The notes below the pieces were generated by a model that ran no database searches, was not told the DNA's origin, and saw nothing but the letters and a program-made list of their open reading frames with translations. Position numbers and translations under genes: made by a program. A stretch of DNA of 64,000 nucleotides from assembly GCA_003247575.1 (NCBI GenBank), contig QJZC01000019.1, positions 124,001 through 188,000 on the forward strand. The letters are read 5' to 3'. Numbering within the stretch: position 1 is the stretch's first letter; the number at the start of each line of letters is the position of its first letter. This document shows, in pieces, positions 17,439-28,400 of this stretch. This DNA is from Pseudomonadota bacterium (GTDB taxonomy: Bacteria; Myxococcota_A; UBA9160; SZUA-336).

Positions 17439-18614
17439 CTAGCGTTGCTCCTCGCGCTCGCGGGCGCGCTGTTCGAAGCGGCGACGTCGATCCTCTCGGC
17501 GGCGCTCCCGCTCCTGCTGAAATCGTTCGCGACGGCCTTGGCGCTGCTCGGATGCAGCCTCGCCTTCAGAGGCTCCCGAAGCCTCTGTGCTCGAAGAGCC
17601 CTGATTCGAGCGCGACCGAGCCTCCCGCTCTTCCCGCTCGCGACGTTCCTGCTCAGACCGACGACGTGCCTCTTCCCGCTGCCGCCCTTCGAGCTCACGT
17701 CGCTCTCGCGCCTCGCGCGAGCGACGTTCTTCGGATCGCCGAGCCTCCTCGCGCCGAGCTTCGTCCTGTCGAGCCCGGTCTCGCTCGAACTGGCGCTGCC
17801 GCTCTTGACCTTCACGCTGGCGTGCTTCCTCGCGGCGGCGCTCTTCGTCTTCCGCCCGTCGCCGACCCTCTTCTCGACGCCGATCGCGCTCGTCCGCTCT
17901 CCTGCGCAACTCTTCTCGCGCGCGGCGCTGCTCCTCGTCCCGGCGCCGCCGAACCTCTTCTCGCCCTCGACGATCCGCTTCGTCGCGCTGCCTCGCTTCC
18001 TCGCGCAGCCGCCGCTCTGCCTCGCGTCGGCGCTCTTCCCGCCGCCGCTCGCGCTCCTCGAACTCCCGTCTGCGAGCCTCTCGCTCGCGCCGCTCGCGTT
18101 CCAATTCCCGCCGGCGTGCCTCTTCGACGCGACGGCGCACATCCTCCGCGCGACGCCTACGGTCCTCTACGCGCCTGCGGCGCTCGTCGTCGAGGCGCCG
18201 CAGCTCCTCGCGCCGGCGCTCCTCCTCGCGCCGCAGCTCCTCGCGCTCCTCCTCGATCCGACGCCGCTCCCGCCGGATTCGACGCCGCTCCCGCTCGATC
18301 CTCCGATCTGCGCGAAACGAGAACCCGCGCGCGAGCCTCGTGGGGACGAGGCTCACCTCGATTCTACGCCAGGGTCCCCGGAAGCTCGAAGCGCGCAGCC
18401 AGCCGACATCGTCGAAGCGGAAGAACTGGTCCTCGAAGAAGAAGTGGTTCGGGTGGTCACGGACCCGGAAGACACTGAGATCGTCATCGAACTCCAAGGC
18501 GACCTGATCCACGTAGCGGATGCGGGGACCCCGGGGCACAGCCTGCGCCGTGACGCACGCCGAACTCAGCGCGAGGCAAGCGAGAGCGAGTGAGATGCGG
18601 ACTGTGTTCAGCAC
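17439..18614 (-). CDS. Lipoprotein with long lysine-free Arg/Glu coiled coil
   Basis: 391 residues from the GTG at 18614, preceded by AAAGGGGG; the longer version from 18701 lacks a signal at its start. Lipobox LALSSAC is at residue 20. Residues 30-100 form a small domain of short beta strands rich in aromatics (YVDQVALEFDDDLSVFRVRD; FFEDQFFRFDDVGWLRAS), similar to other bacterial lipoproteins with repeated Y/F-rich strands. About 270 residues of almost pure Arg/Glu/Ala/Asp follow, predicted as a continuous charged helix, with no Lys anywhere in the protein. Long open frames on the opposite strand here are by-products of the CGN/GAR codons. Function unknown; perhaps a periplasmic rod or ruler. 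Confidence 0.75.
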   Translation of the reverse strand: MLNTVRISLALACLALSSACVTAQAVPRGPRIRYVDQVALEFDDDLSVFRVRDHPNHFFFEDQFFRFDDVGWLRASSFRGPWRRIEVSLVPTRLARGFSFRADRRIERERRRIRRERRRIEEEREELRREEERRREELRRLDDERRRRVEDRRRRAEDVRRRVEEARRRELERERREREARRREFEERERRREERRREAERRLREEARQRDEADRRGREEVRRRRDEEQRRAREELRRRADERDRRREEGRRRAEDEERRREEARQREGQERQRQFERDRARQDEARREEARRSEERRSREARERRELEGRQREEARRRSEQERREREEREARSRSNQGSSSTEASGASEGEAASEQRQGRRERFQQERERRREDRRRRFEQRAREREEQR

Positions 18615-18735
18615 GGGGGCCCCCTTTCGTCGGACTTCTCCCCCTCGTTTCCGGCGTTCCAGAGACCCGCGCAACCCGTGTTTCAGCAGCGGCTGAAACA
18701 CCAGCGCGAGCCAAACGTCGCCGGTTCTACGCGGG

Positions 18736-19998
18736 CTACTTGAGCTCGGATCCTTCCTTGCGAAGCATCGAGGAAGAGTAGCCGAAAATCTGGCGCGCGA
18801 TGATCATCTGATTGATCTGCTGGGTTCCCTCGTAGATGTCGTTGATCTTGGCATCGCGCATCCACTTCTCCACCAGCAGCTTCCGCGAGTACCCCTCCGG
18901 CCCGAGCAGCTCGACCGCCTTCTGCGTGATCAAGGTGACCGCGAGACCGGCCTTCGCCTTGGCCATCGAGGCCTCCAGATTGTTCGGCTTTCGCGCGCTG
19001 ATCAGCTTGGCTGAGCGCCACGTGAGCAAACGCGCTGCTTGGAGCTCCTGCTCCATCTCGATCACGTCTCGCTCGAGTGACGTCAGAATATGCCGCGAAG
19101 CCCCATAGCGGATCTCGACTCCACGGCGTGCGAGCTCTTCCTTCACGTAGTCGAGAGCTGCGCGCCCGACGCCGACCGCCATGGCAGCCACGATCGGCCG
19201 GCTCGCATCGAAGGTCGCCATCGCACCCTTGAAACCCTTGTCACCGCTCGACGGTTTCGCTTCCGTCTTCTTGACCTTGCGGCTACCGAGGAGGTTCTCG
19301 GCCGGAATCCGGCAGTCATCGAACTGCAGGGTGGCGGTATCGGAGGCTCGGATCCCCAGCTTGTGCTCTGTCCCGACCAGAGTCATACCGGGCGTATTCG
19401 CAGGTACGACGAAGGACTTGATCCCGCCCCGCCCCGCACTGCGGTCCACGGTCGCCCACACGACCACGAATCCTCCGTCGACCGTTGCAGCCCCCTCGCC
19501 CGCGGTGCAGAAGATCTTGGTGCCATTCAAGATCCACTCCTGAGTCGCTTCATCGAAGTCCGCGGTCGCCTGGATCGCGGCCGAGTCCGACCCCGCACCC
19601 GGTTCGGTGATCGCCATCGCGCCCCAGATCGGGTGCCCTCCTGGAGCACGGAATGGAGCCAGGAACCTCTCGCGCTGCTCGGGTGTCCCAGCCGCATTGA
19701 CAGCAGAGCCACCGAGCGCGGGAGTCGGCATGCGCAAATAGAGCCCGGCATCACCGAAACACAGCTCCTCGGCCTGCACACACACCTGCACGAAGCCGTC
19801 GTTCTCGGCGTCGCTGATCACCTTCCCAGGAATGCCGTGGCGTCCCTCAGCCCACCAGAAATCGACCCACTCGACCGGAAGCGTATGCTCCTCCTCGTCG
19901 TACTTGCGCGAGACAGGGCGCATCTTTTCGAGAGCGATCCGGCCGTAGTGGGCCTTCGCCTGCTTGGTCTCCTCGGTCGGCTCGAATGAAATCGGCAT
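18736..19998 (-). CDS. Acyl-CoA dehydrogenase
   Basis: 420 residues; start supported by TGAGGAG. Order of parts: helical N-domain to about 130, beta domain with AITEPGAGSD near residue 131 (FAD/substrate loop), and a C-terminal helical domain with IYEGTQQINQ near 390, whose Glu is the usual catalytic base. An inserted Lys/Ser-rich loop (SRKVKKTEAKPSSGDKGFKG) sits before the C-domain, as in some long-loop family members. Catalyses FAD-dependent alpha,beta-dehydrogenation of an acyl-CoA; the chain specificity is not readable. It is 13 bases after a second acyl-CoA dehydrogenase gene, so the two are co-transcribed and may form a heteromer. Confidence 0.95.
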   Translation of the reverse strand: MPISFEPTEETKQAKAHYGRIALEKMRPVSRKYDEEEHTLPVEWVDFWWAEGRHGIPGKVISDAENDGFVQVCVQAEELCFGDAGLYLRMPTPALGGSAVNAAGTPEQRERFLAPFRAPGGHPIWGAMAITEPGAGSDSAAIQATADFDEATQEWILNGTKIFCTAGEGAATVDGGFVVVWATVDRSAGRGGIKSFVVPANTPGMTLVGTEHKLGIRASDTATLQFDDCRIPAENLLGSRKVKKTEAKPSSGDKGFKGAMATFDASRPIVAAMAVGVGRAALDYVKEELARRGVEIRYGASRHILTSLERDVIEMEQELQAARLLTWRSAKLISARKPNNLEASMAKAKAGLAVTLITQKAVELLGPEGYSRKLLVEKWMRDAKINDIYEGTQQINQMIIARQIFGYSSSMLRKEGSELK

Positions 19999-20011
19999 GG
20001 GGGCAATCTCC

Positions 20012-21100
20012 TCAGACTAGACAGAGCGCTTCGAAGCTGGAAAATCCACGTCCATTGCGTAGATGCATCTCGGGCAGGTACTCGCGCGTGTAGCCGTGTC
20101 CGCCGTACACCTGGACCGCACCATCGGCGACGTCGAGTACGACTTGCTGCGCCTTTCGGTGTGCGAGCACCGCCTCGCGCGTCGCATCGCGGCCCTGATC
20201 CAACAGCCAGGCGGCCTCCCAGGCAAGCAGCCGCGCGCCGTCGATCTCCGTCAACATGTCGGCGATCTTGAAGGCGATCGACTGCTGCATCGCAATCGGG
20301 ACGCCGAACGTCTCGCGCTCCTTCGCATAATCACGCGCCACCTCGAACGACGCACGCGCGACTCCCACCGCAGCCGCTGCCTGCGCAACGCGTCCCCGAT
20401 TGACGAGCTGCTGGACATCGGCTCCTGCCTCGCCACCGACCGCGTTGGCCGCCGGAACTCGCACGGACTCGAAGTGCAGCTCCACGGTGGGGAGCGCCAG
20501 AAGGCCCATGTTTTTCTCCGGCTCCGCCCGGAGGCCGTCACTGCCGCGCGGCACGAGCAACAAGATTAGGCCAGCCTCACTCGCCGCCACGACCAACAAG
20601 GGACTCGCCCCGTCGATCCACGGGACGAAGCACTTGCGTCCGTCGATCACGAATCCGTCGCCGTCGCGCTTGGCCGTCACCCGAGGCGTCAACGGATCGA
20701 AGTCGAAGCGTGGCTCGACGATCGCGAGCGAACCGGGCTGAAACGTGGAATCGGCTAGTTGCGGCAACACCTGCGCTTGCTGCTCCGGCGTACCGTAGAG
20801 CGTGAGCGGGATCCCGAGCAACGCCGGAGAGAGAATCGCGACCGCGTGCGACAAATCTCCCCAGGCCAACTCCTCGGTGATCAGCGCCTGAGTCACAGCG
20901 CTGAGCTCGCCCCCCCCGCCCACGGACTCGGGCAGACTGTTCGTCACCAGACCGAGCTCGTGCGCACGGGCCAGCACGTCGGTATCGAGCGCCCCGGCCT
21001 CATCGGCCTTGCGAGAGATCGGCCGAATCTCGTTCTCTGCGAACTGCCTCACGGTCTCGATGATGAGCGCCTGGTCCTCATCGGGCTGAAAATCGATCAT
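20012..21100 (-). CDS. Acyl-CoA dehydrogenase family protein, short C-terminus
   Basis: 362 residues; start supported by AGAGGA. The N-domain, middle beta domain and C-terminal helices are recognisable (FAENEIRPISRKADE; AKERETFGVPIAMQQSIAFK; VQVYGGHGYTREYLPEMHLR). The chain ends in FSSFEALCLV instead of the usual IYEGT region and final helix, and the FAD-loop motif is altered (AIVEPRFDFDP). So it is either a subunit that needs its neighbour for activity or a member using another base. Upstream gene of the pair with 18736-19998. Confidence 0.88.
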   Translation of the reverse strand: MIDFQPDEDQALIIETVRQFAENEIRPISRKADEAGALDTDVLARAHELGLVTNSLPESVGGGGELSAVTQALITEELAWGDLSHAVAILSPALLGIPLTLYGTPEQQAQVLPQLADSTFQPGSLAIVEPRFDFDPLTPRVTAKRDGDGFVIDGRKCFVPWIDGASPLLVVAASEAGLILLLVPRGSDGLRAEPEKNMGLLALPTVELHFESVRVPAANAVGGEAGADVQQLVNRGRVAQAAAAVGVARASFEVARDYAKERETFGVPIAMQQSIAFKIADMLTEIDGARLLAWEAAWLLDQGRDATREAVLAHRKAQQVVLDVADGAVQVYGGHGYTREYLPEMHLRNGRGFSSFEALCLV

Positions 21101-21229
21101 TCAGGGGATTCCTCTTCTCATCCAAGAATCGCGATCAACGCGCGCCTTACGTACACAGATTTGGACAGAGATGCAAATCGAGTACCTCTTGCACAGACAC
21201 GTCGCGTCCGCATCCGCGATCACCTCCCC

Positions 21230-21817
21230 TCAGCCACCACTCTCCGCCGGGTAGCGAGTCCGAAGCTCCTCGAGAAGGGGCTCGAACTCGGCCGAAGCGA
21301 AGTCGAGCTGGCCGGCCTCCAGCTGCTCGAGCAGCACAGCGCAGCTCTCGCGCCCCCCAGCACGCTCCAGCGCCTCCGCTGCCGCCCGGGCGCCGTCCCC
21401 ACTCTCCTGCGCGGAGAGCTCGCGCTCCTTGTCCTGCGCTGCTCGCCGGCCCGAGCGACGCGCGGTCACGAGGATGAGATCCTCGACGTAGAGACGCGCA
21501 GCCTCGACGGTACGCTCGTTGCGCTCGCTCCAGGCATCCAGTGCCGCCTTCGCTGGAGACGAGAGGTCGTCGCCGGACTCCGGATCGAAGCGACACTGCT
21601 TGGCGAGCGAGACCGCAAAGGCCCGTCCCGCCAGGGCAAAGCGCGCAGCCGCCGTGCGTGCGTCACTGACCGCGTCGGGCGGAGGCCCGCCTGCGCAGGC
21701 ACCCGCCAGTGCAGCAGCGGCGACGACCCCGAGCAGCGGGCGGCGGCGGCCCGGCCAACGACCTGCTCGCCCCCGACTTCCATCCATTTGATGATCTTTC
21801 CCTACATTTCTAACCAT
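21230..21817 (-). CDS. Predicted lipoprotein, helical
   Basis: 195 residues (ATG 21787 would give 185). Signal peptide with lipobox ALAGAC near residue 41 after an Arg-rich start. The mature part is Ala/Glu-rich and predicted helical, with two Cys residues. No known domain. It is 129 bases upstream of the acyl-CoA dehydrogenase pair on the same strand and diverges from the small gene at 21942. Confidence 0.65.
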   Translation of the reverse strand: MVRNVGKDHQMDGSRGRAGRWPGRRRPLLGVVAAAALAGACAGGPPPDAVSDARTAAARFALAGRAFAVSLAKQCRFDPESGDDLSSPAKAALDAWSERNERTVEAARLYVEDLILVTARRSGRRAAQDKERELSAQESGDGARAAAEALERAGGRESCAVLLEQLEAGQLDFASAEFEPLLEELRTRYPAESGG

Positions 21818-21941
21818 CGATCCCCCGCGAGGTCAGCAGTGGTCACGCCCAACCCGACACCCTCATCGCGCCCTCGGGACGCCGATCACGTTTTGGGTGC
21901 GACCTTCGAGCTGGCGCGCCAGCCGCTATACTCCCAGCATC

Positions 21942-22334
21942 ATGACGACTTCTCCGCGCTCACCCAAGGATGAAACCACGACCCTCGGCTTGGAGGAGTT
22001 CTGGGAATGGTTGGAAATCCATCGAGGTTGCATCCTACGGGTGAGCACGGCGAGCGCGGCGCTATTCGACCACGAGGACCATCACTGGGTCCTGTTGCGC
22101 GATCCTGCCGAGCCGCCCTCGGTCCAGCTGTTCCGCGGCAAGCATCTGGTGGGCGAGATCGTGATCGACGTCGGAGAGATCGCCTACGTGCAGTGTATGC
22201 CTGGGGAGAACGAGGAGGTCGCCTTCGAACTCATGGTGGAAGAGGCGTCCACGCGCGAAATCGCCGCCCAGTTTCTCATGGCGCACGCCTACGACAGCAG
22301 CGAGCTGGCCGGCTCGGGTCACTGGACTCACTGA
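21942..22334 (+). CDS. Conserved hypothetical small acidic protein
   Basis: 130 residues from the ATG at 21942; an earlier in-frame start at 21897 adds 15 unlikely residues. Acidic, soluble, with no signal peptide. The pattern LEEFWEWLEIHRGCILRVSTASAALFDHEDHHW followed by alternating beta strands (VQLFRGKHLVGEIVIDVGEI) gives a small alpha/beta protein I do not recognise. Codon use matches its neighbours. It precedes the giant histidine kinase gene by 153 bases and may be co-transcribed. Confidence 0.65.
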   Translation: MTTSPRSPKDETTTLGLEEFWEWLEIHRGCILRVSTASAALFDHEDHHWVLLRDPAEPPSVQLFRGKHLVGEIVIDVGEIAYVQCMPGENEEVAFELMVEEASTREIAAQFLMAHAYDSSELAGSGHWTH

Positions 22335-22487
22335 ACAACCTCGAGCTCGCTCCCTGAATCCGCCCGTCTGGCGTGTCAACGACATCCAGAGACTACCGAG
22401 GCGCACGGCGGAAGTCCCGACATTACGTCCGTCAAGTGAGCCATCGGGCCCTCACTGGATCGATCAAGCCCATGCGCGGCGTCGCCG

Positions 22488-25400
22488 ATGCCGGATGGCA
22501 TCGTGATGCGTCTCGCAGGATACCGCGCCCTACGTGCCGCGCGTTCGACCTCGAACGCGCAGCTCTACGTTGCAGTTCGCGAGCTCGACGCGACGCCGGT
22601 CGTACTGAAGCGGTATCTGCGCGAAGCAGACGCTGAAGTCACGCGCGCGCGGCGCGAGTTCGAGCTGCTCCAGACACTCGACTCTCCCCACATCCCGCGT
22701 CCTCACTCGATCGAACAGGACGGCCAGAGTGAGCTGCTGTGCCTCCCGCACATTGCAGCCCGCTCCCTCGAGAGACAGCTTGGTACGGAGCCGCTCGAAC
22801 TCGGCACGTTCCTCGACCTCTCCATTCAGCTCTGCGCCGCACTAGAGACACTCCATCGCGCGCGCGTGCTCCACCGCTGCCTCAATCCAGAGAACATTCT
22901 CGTGGATCTCGAGCAGGGGAAGCTCTGGCTCGTGGAGTTCGACGGCGCCGGAGAGCTCGGAGCTGCTCCAGTGCCCCTGACCTATCTAGCGCTGCCGTAC
23001 ATTTCACCTGAGCAGACGGGGCGCACGAGTCGCGGAGCCGATGTCCGCAGCGATCTCTACTCCCTGGGTTGTGTGTTCTACCGAATGCTGACGGGAGCAA
23101 CTGCGTTCTCCGTGCAAGAGCCACTCGAGTGGGTTCACGCGCACCTGGCGCGACGGGCGCCCGCCTTGCTGCAGGCGCGCCCGGAGCTTCCGGGCGCGGT
23201 ATGCAGGCTCGTGGACCGGCTGCTCGAGAAGAGCCCCGAAGCACGCTACCAATGCGCGGCTGGAGTCCTTCACGACCTCCAGTCCTTCAGGGCCCAGCTC
23301 GACGAAGAGGGCCTCATCGACCCAGAGTTCCGTATCGGCCAGGGCGATCGCCTCGACAGGCTTCGGTTCCCGAGACGTCTCTATGGTCGCGAGCGAGAGC
23401 TCGGGATCCTGCACGAAGCCTACACCGCAGCATGCCGCGGCCGGACACAGGCTTGCCTGCTCACCGGTCCGAGTGGCATCGGCAAGTCTGCTCTCGCTGA
23501 TGCACTCCGGAGCCGTGTCGCGGAGAGTGCGGGCTACTGGGCGCACTGCAAGTTCGATGTTACGCGCCAGGATCGCGCCTATGCTGGTTTTGCACACTGT
23601 CTCGAAGGGCTCGCCGAGCAGTTGCTGATTCATAGCGAAGCCCGTTTGTCGCGCCTGCGCGGAGCGCTGCTGCACGAGCTCGGCGCCATGTCGAGCGTCA
23701 TCGTTCAGCTCGCACCTCGCTTCGGCCTGATTCTCGGGCCCCAGCCCGCCGCCCGCGAGCTCCCTCCGCTGGAAGCAACTCAACGGCTAGCGTGGGCTGC
23801 CCGGATTCTGCTCCGGGTCGTCGCCCAGCCCGCTCATCCATTGGCACTGTCTCTCGACGACGTGCAGTGGGCCGACCCTCGAACCTTGAGGCTACTGACG
23901 GAGATCTTGAGCGAGGAACAGGATCTCGCTCTACTCGTGATCGCGTCCTTTCGAGCCGGCGAGCTCTCTCCGCTTCACCCGTTGCGCGAGCTTCTAGAGC
24001 AAGCACACGGAGAGGCCGTGCAGCTGAAGCTCATCGCCGTTCAACCCCTCACGCGCAGCGCGACGAGCGAACTGCTCGCGGACCTCCTCGAATCCAGCGA
24101 GGCACGCGTGCGCCCGCTCGCGGAGCGCTTGGGCGCGAGCGCCGGCCACAACCCCTTTCTGATCCGACAGATTCTGGAACACTGGCAGCAGTCCAATGTC
24201 CTCCGCTTCGCGGATCGCGGCGGTTGGGATTGGGACATGCGAGCGATCTCGGAATGCAAGCTCCCAGACAATTTGGGAGACCTCGTGAGCACTCGCATCG
24301 AACGGCTGCCGAAGGAGCTGCTGTCACTGCTCGAGATTGCGAGCTGTATCGGCGACCAGTTCGACGCGGGCATGCTCATAGAGCTGTGCGAACTCGAACG
24401 CCCCGTCGTCGAAGCCCACCTCGCTGCCCTAGTAGACCTTGGGCTGATCGTGGCCTGTCCTGTAGGCTTCCAGTTCGCCCACGATCGAGTGCGAGAAACT
24501 GCACAGACCCTACACAGCAACAACGAGCGCGCCGACATACACTATCGAATCGCGAGCAAGCTGATCGAGCAGACTCCGTTCGAAAGTTTGCCCGGACGCG
24601 TCATCGAGATCGTCGAGCACCTAAATCGTGCACTCCAGTTCGTACCTGCGGAGCAGCACGAGCGCGTCATCGATCTCAACGCGCTAGCCGCCAAGCGCGC
24701 GCTACGCAGCGGCGGCGCCGCCGCCGCCCGCCGCTATTTGGCCGTCGCGCGCGCTCTGTTGCGAGACGATCAGTGGGAATCGCGGCGCAAGGAGACCTTC
24801 TCGATCCTGCTCCTGAGCGCCCATTGCGCCTACTTGAATGGAGACGTCGGAGCCGCAGAGGCGCTCCTCGGCGACCTGCAAGCACGCCAGCTGTCGCAGA
24901 TCGAGCTCGCACGCGTGCGCGCTCGCCGCTCAGAGATGTACAACCTCCTTCACTCGCCGGACGCCTGCGTAGACGAAGGGCTCGCCGGCCTGCGAGCACT
25001 GGGCGTACGCCTTCCAAAACATCCTTCTTGGCTGCGAACCCTAGTCGAGATCTACCTGGCAAAGTGGTCGATGCGCCGCTCGCGGCGCCCTCGGTTCGAG
25101 CGCCCTCCGCACCACTCTCCTCGCGCCACCGCACGCAACCTGCTGTTCTATGCGTCGGGCGAAGCCGCATTCGAGGTCGACACCCGCTTGGCTGCCATCT
25201 ACTCCGCGCGAATCGTCCGCTCGCTCTCGCGCTACGGTGGGCGAGGCATCGCAAGCAGTGCGATCTCGGCTCTGGCCCATACCCAATATCCCGTGACCAA
25301 CGACCTAGAGTTCACCGCCGAAGCAGCGAGGTTCGCGCTCGAGCTCGAGACCCGCTGCCCTGATCCCAAGACGCACTTTCGAGTACACAGCTTCATCACC

Positions 25401-28400
25401 CCCTGGCTCCAGCCGCGCGGAACTGCACTCGCACCTCTGCGCGCCGCGGAGCGCTTCTGTGTAGAGCGCGGCATAAACGAGTACGTCCACTACTCGACGG
25501 TGTGGCGCCTCGACCTGATGTTCTTCCTGGGCATTCCGCTGCCCAAGCTGATCGAGGAGTTCGAAGCAGCAGGAATCCTCCTGCGTCGCTACCCACACTT
25601 TCCTATCCGAGTCTGCGATGGGGCCCTGCGCCTACTTCACACGCTAACCCAAGAAGCCCCCGACGAAGACCCCCTGCTGCCAGACGAGGTGCGCGCCGAA
25701 CTGATTCCGATCTCGCTAAACATCGTTGGAACGATGGCGATGATGGTCGGAGCGATCTTCGGGCGGCACGCGGAGGTGCTGGCCCTCGCCGACGAGCTCG
25801 CCAACACGATCGAGCGGGTAGGAGGAGGGATGTCCCATACATCGGACTACGTCTTCTATGCCGCCTTTGCCGCCGCGGCGTGTCCCGAGCTGGGACATCA
25901 GCCCCGCTACCGAAGGATGATTCGGCGCGCGCGCAAGCGTTTGACTCGCTGGGCACGACGCGTCCCCGAGAACTTCGCACATCAGCGGGATCTGCTTGCA
26001 GCGGAGTGCGCGCGCCAACGAGGCCAACCACAGGCAGCGCTCAGCCTCTACGCACGCGCAGCGAATGCAGCCAGCGCGCTCGGCTTGCGCCACGTGGCGG
26101 CACTCGCGCTCGAGCGTCGTGGCCTGCTGTGTCTCGAGTTGAAGCTACCGGAGGACGCATCACTCTTTCTGGACCGAGCGCAGACTATCTACGCCGACTG
26201 GGGGGCTGTACCGAAGGCGGCCGAGATTGCTACGCTGCTCGCATCGCATGAACAGCTAGCTGCAGAGCGCAGATCGGCAATCGCGCGAGAGCGATCCTCG
26301 GCGGCCAGCGTCGGCGACCGGTTCGACCTCGAGAGCCTGATGCAGGCCGCCTCGACCATCGCGGAGGAGGTGCGCCTCGATCGCGTTCTCGAACGCTTCC
26401 TCCATATCGCCCTCGAGAACGCCGGCGCCGAACGCGCGGTCCTTCTCCTGCGCCGGCGCAACCTTCTCGTGGCCGTCGCGGAGAGCTCCATCGTCGGAGG
26501 ACCCAAGCTCTACCTGGATCAGAGCGTGCACCCAGAAGAAGCCCAGCAGCCCGACGTTCCTCGCAGCATTGTCGCCTATGTCGAGAGAGTCCAAGGCCCC
26601 CTCGTGCTCGACGACGCATCCGAAGATGGCAGATTCATCGAAGACCGCTACGTTCGAGAGACCCGAGTGAAGTCCGTGCTGTGCCTCCCCATCGTGCGCC
26701 AATCCAAGCTCATCGGCATTCTGTATCTCGAGAACATCCTGATGTCGGGCGCCTTTGCTCAGGACCGCGTTGAGCTGTTGCGACTCATCTCCTCGCAGGC
26801 AGCGATCTCTCTCGACAATGCGCGCCTCTACCAACAGCTGACGACATTGAACCGAGACCTCGAACGTCGTGTGGAGGAACGCACTCTCGAGCTGCGAGCA
26901 GCGCGCGACGCGGCCGAGTCTGCCACGCGAGCAAAGAGCGACTTCCTCGCATCGATGTCCCACGAGATCCGAACCCCTCTCAACGTCGTACTCGGAATGA
27001 CACAGATTCTGGGAGGGAGCGACCTGAGCGAGGACCAGCGCGACTGTGTGCAGAGCGCTCACCTCGCCGGGAGCTCCCTGCTCGCCTTGATCAACGACAT
27101 TCTCGACTTCTCGAAGATCGAAGCAGGCCGGCTCGATCTCGAGCAGATGGAGTTCAGTGCCTCCGAGCTCGTCGAGGACGTGCTGGAGTTGCTTGCCACA
27201 CGAGCCGATCAGAAGGGGATCGAGCTGTTCTCCAGCTTCGAGCCCGAGCTCCCGCTCTGTCGCGTCGGAGACGCCGCACGCGTCAAGCAGATTCTGATCA
27301 ACTTCGCGAACAACGCCATCAAATTCACCGACGAGGGATTCGTCGAGATCTTCGCTCGCGCGAGCGCGCCGCAGACCGATCAGAGTCCGCGTCCCGGCCT
27401 GCGGCTCGGCGTTCGTGACACGGGTATCGGGATCTCGGAGAACGCACAGTCTCAGCTGTTCCAGAGCTTCCGACAGGTAGACGCATCGACGACCCGCCGC
27501 TACGGAGGGACGGGGCTGGGACTGGCAATCGCGCGTCGCCTCGCGGAAGTGATGGGCGGCAGTGTGGGTATGGAAAGCGAGCCTGGCCGAGGCTCGACGT
27601 TCTGGTGCGACCTGCCGCTCGAGATCGCCCAGCGCGAGCCCCCGTCGGATCCCCCCTCGGTGCTGAGAGCGTGCGAACTCTGGATCCTCACCGATTCTTC
27701 ACCCGTGCTCCACAGTCTCTTCTCCCAGCTCAGCCAGCTCGCACCCAACGTGCGGCTCGCTCGAACCCCGGAGGAGCTCCCGACGCGTGCCGACTCTGCG
27801 TGGCTCTTCACACGCTACCCCGCTGAGAGGTCGGCCTGGACGGACAGCATTCGAAGCTCGGCCTTCGCATCCGAGCAACGTCTCGTTCTCGTTTGTAGCC
27901 GTTCGAGCCGCCCGGATGCGGAGCTCGAGCTTCGCGACGTGGCTCACGGATTTCTGACCGTCCCCGCCCGAACGCAACAGCTTCGACGCGTCCTCGCGAA
28001 CCTGGCTCCAGACGCTGCGCACCCGCCGGATGGCGAAAGCGTCGTACACGGGACCACGCATGCGGGCGCTGGCGGGTCCACCTGTTCATCCCAGACCCCC
28101 TGCGCACGGATCCTGGTCGCGGAGGACTACCCGCTGAACCAGAAGCTGGTGCGGAAGCTCTTGGAACGCGCTGGCTACGCATGCGAAGTCGCCGGCAATG
28201 GGCTCGAGGCACTCGAGGCGCTCGAACGCCACGAGTTCGATCTGGTCCTGGCCGACTGCCAGATGCCGGAGATGGACGGCTACCAGTTCACGCGCGAGCT
28301 GCGACAGCGCGAAGCACGGACAGGTGCACATCTACCCGTGATCGCGATGACCGCGAACACCCTGAAAGGCGACCGAGAGCGCTGCCTCGAGGCGGGCATG

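Noticed and set aside
17445..18593. 382-codon plus-strand open frame rich in Leu/Ala/Pro
   Set aside because: Mirror of the Arg/Glu coiled coil. The minus strand has the signal peptide, lipobox and ribosome-binding site.
23792..25363. 523-codon open frame inside the giant kinase gene
   Set aside because: Out-of-frame Arg-rich sequence overlapping a clear ATPase domain.
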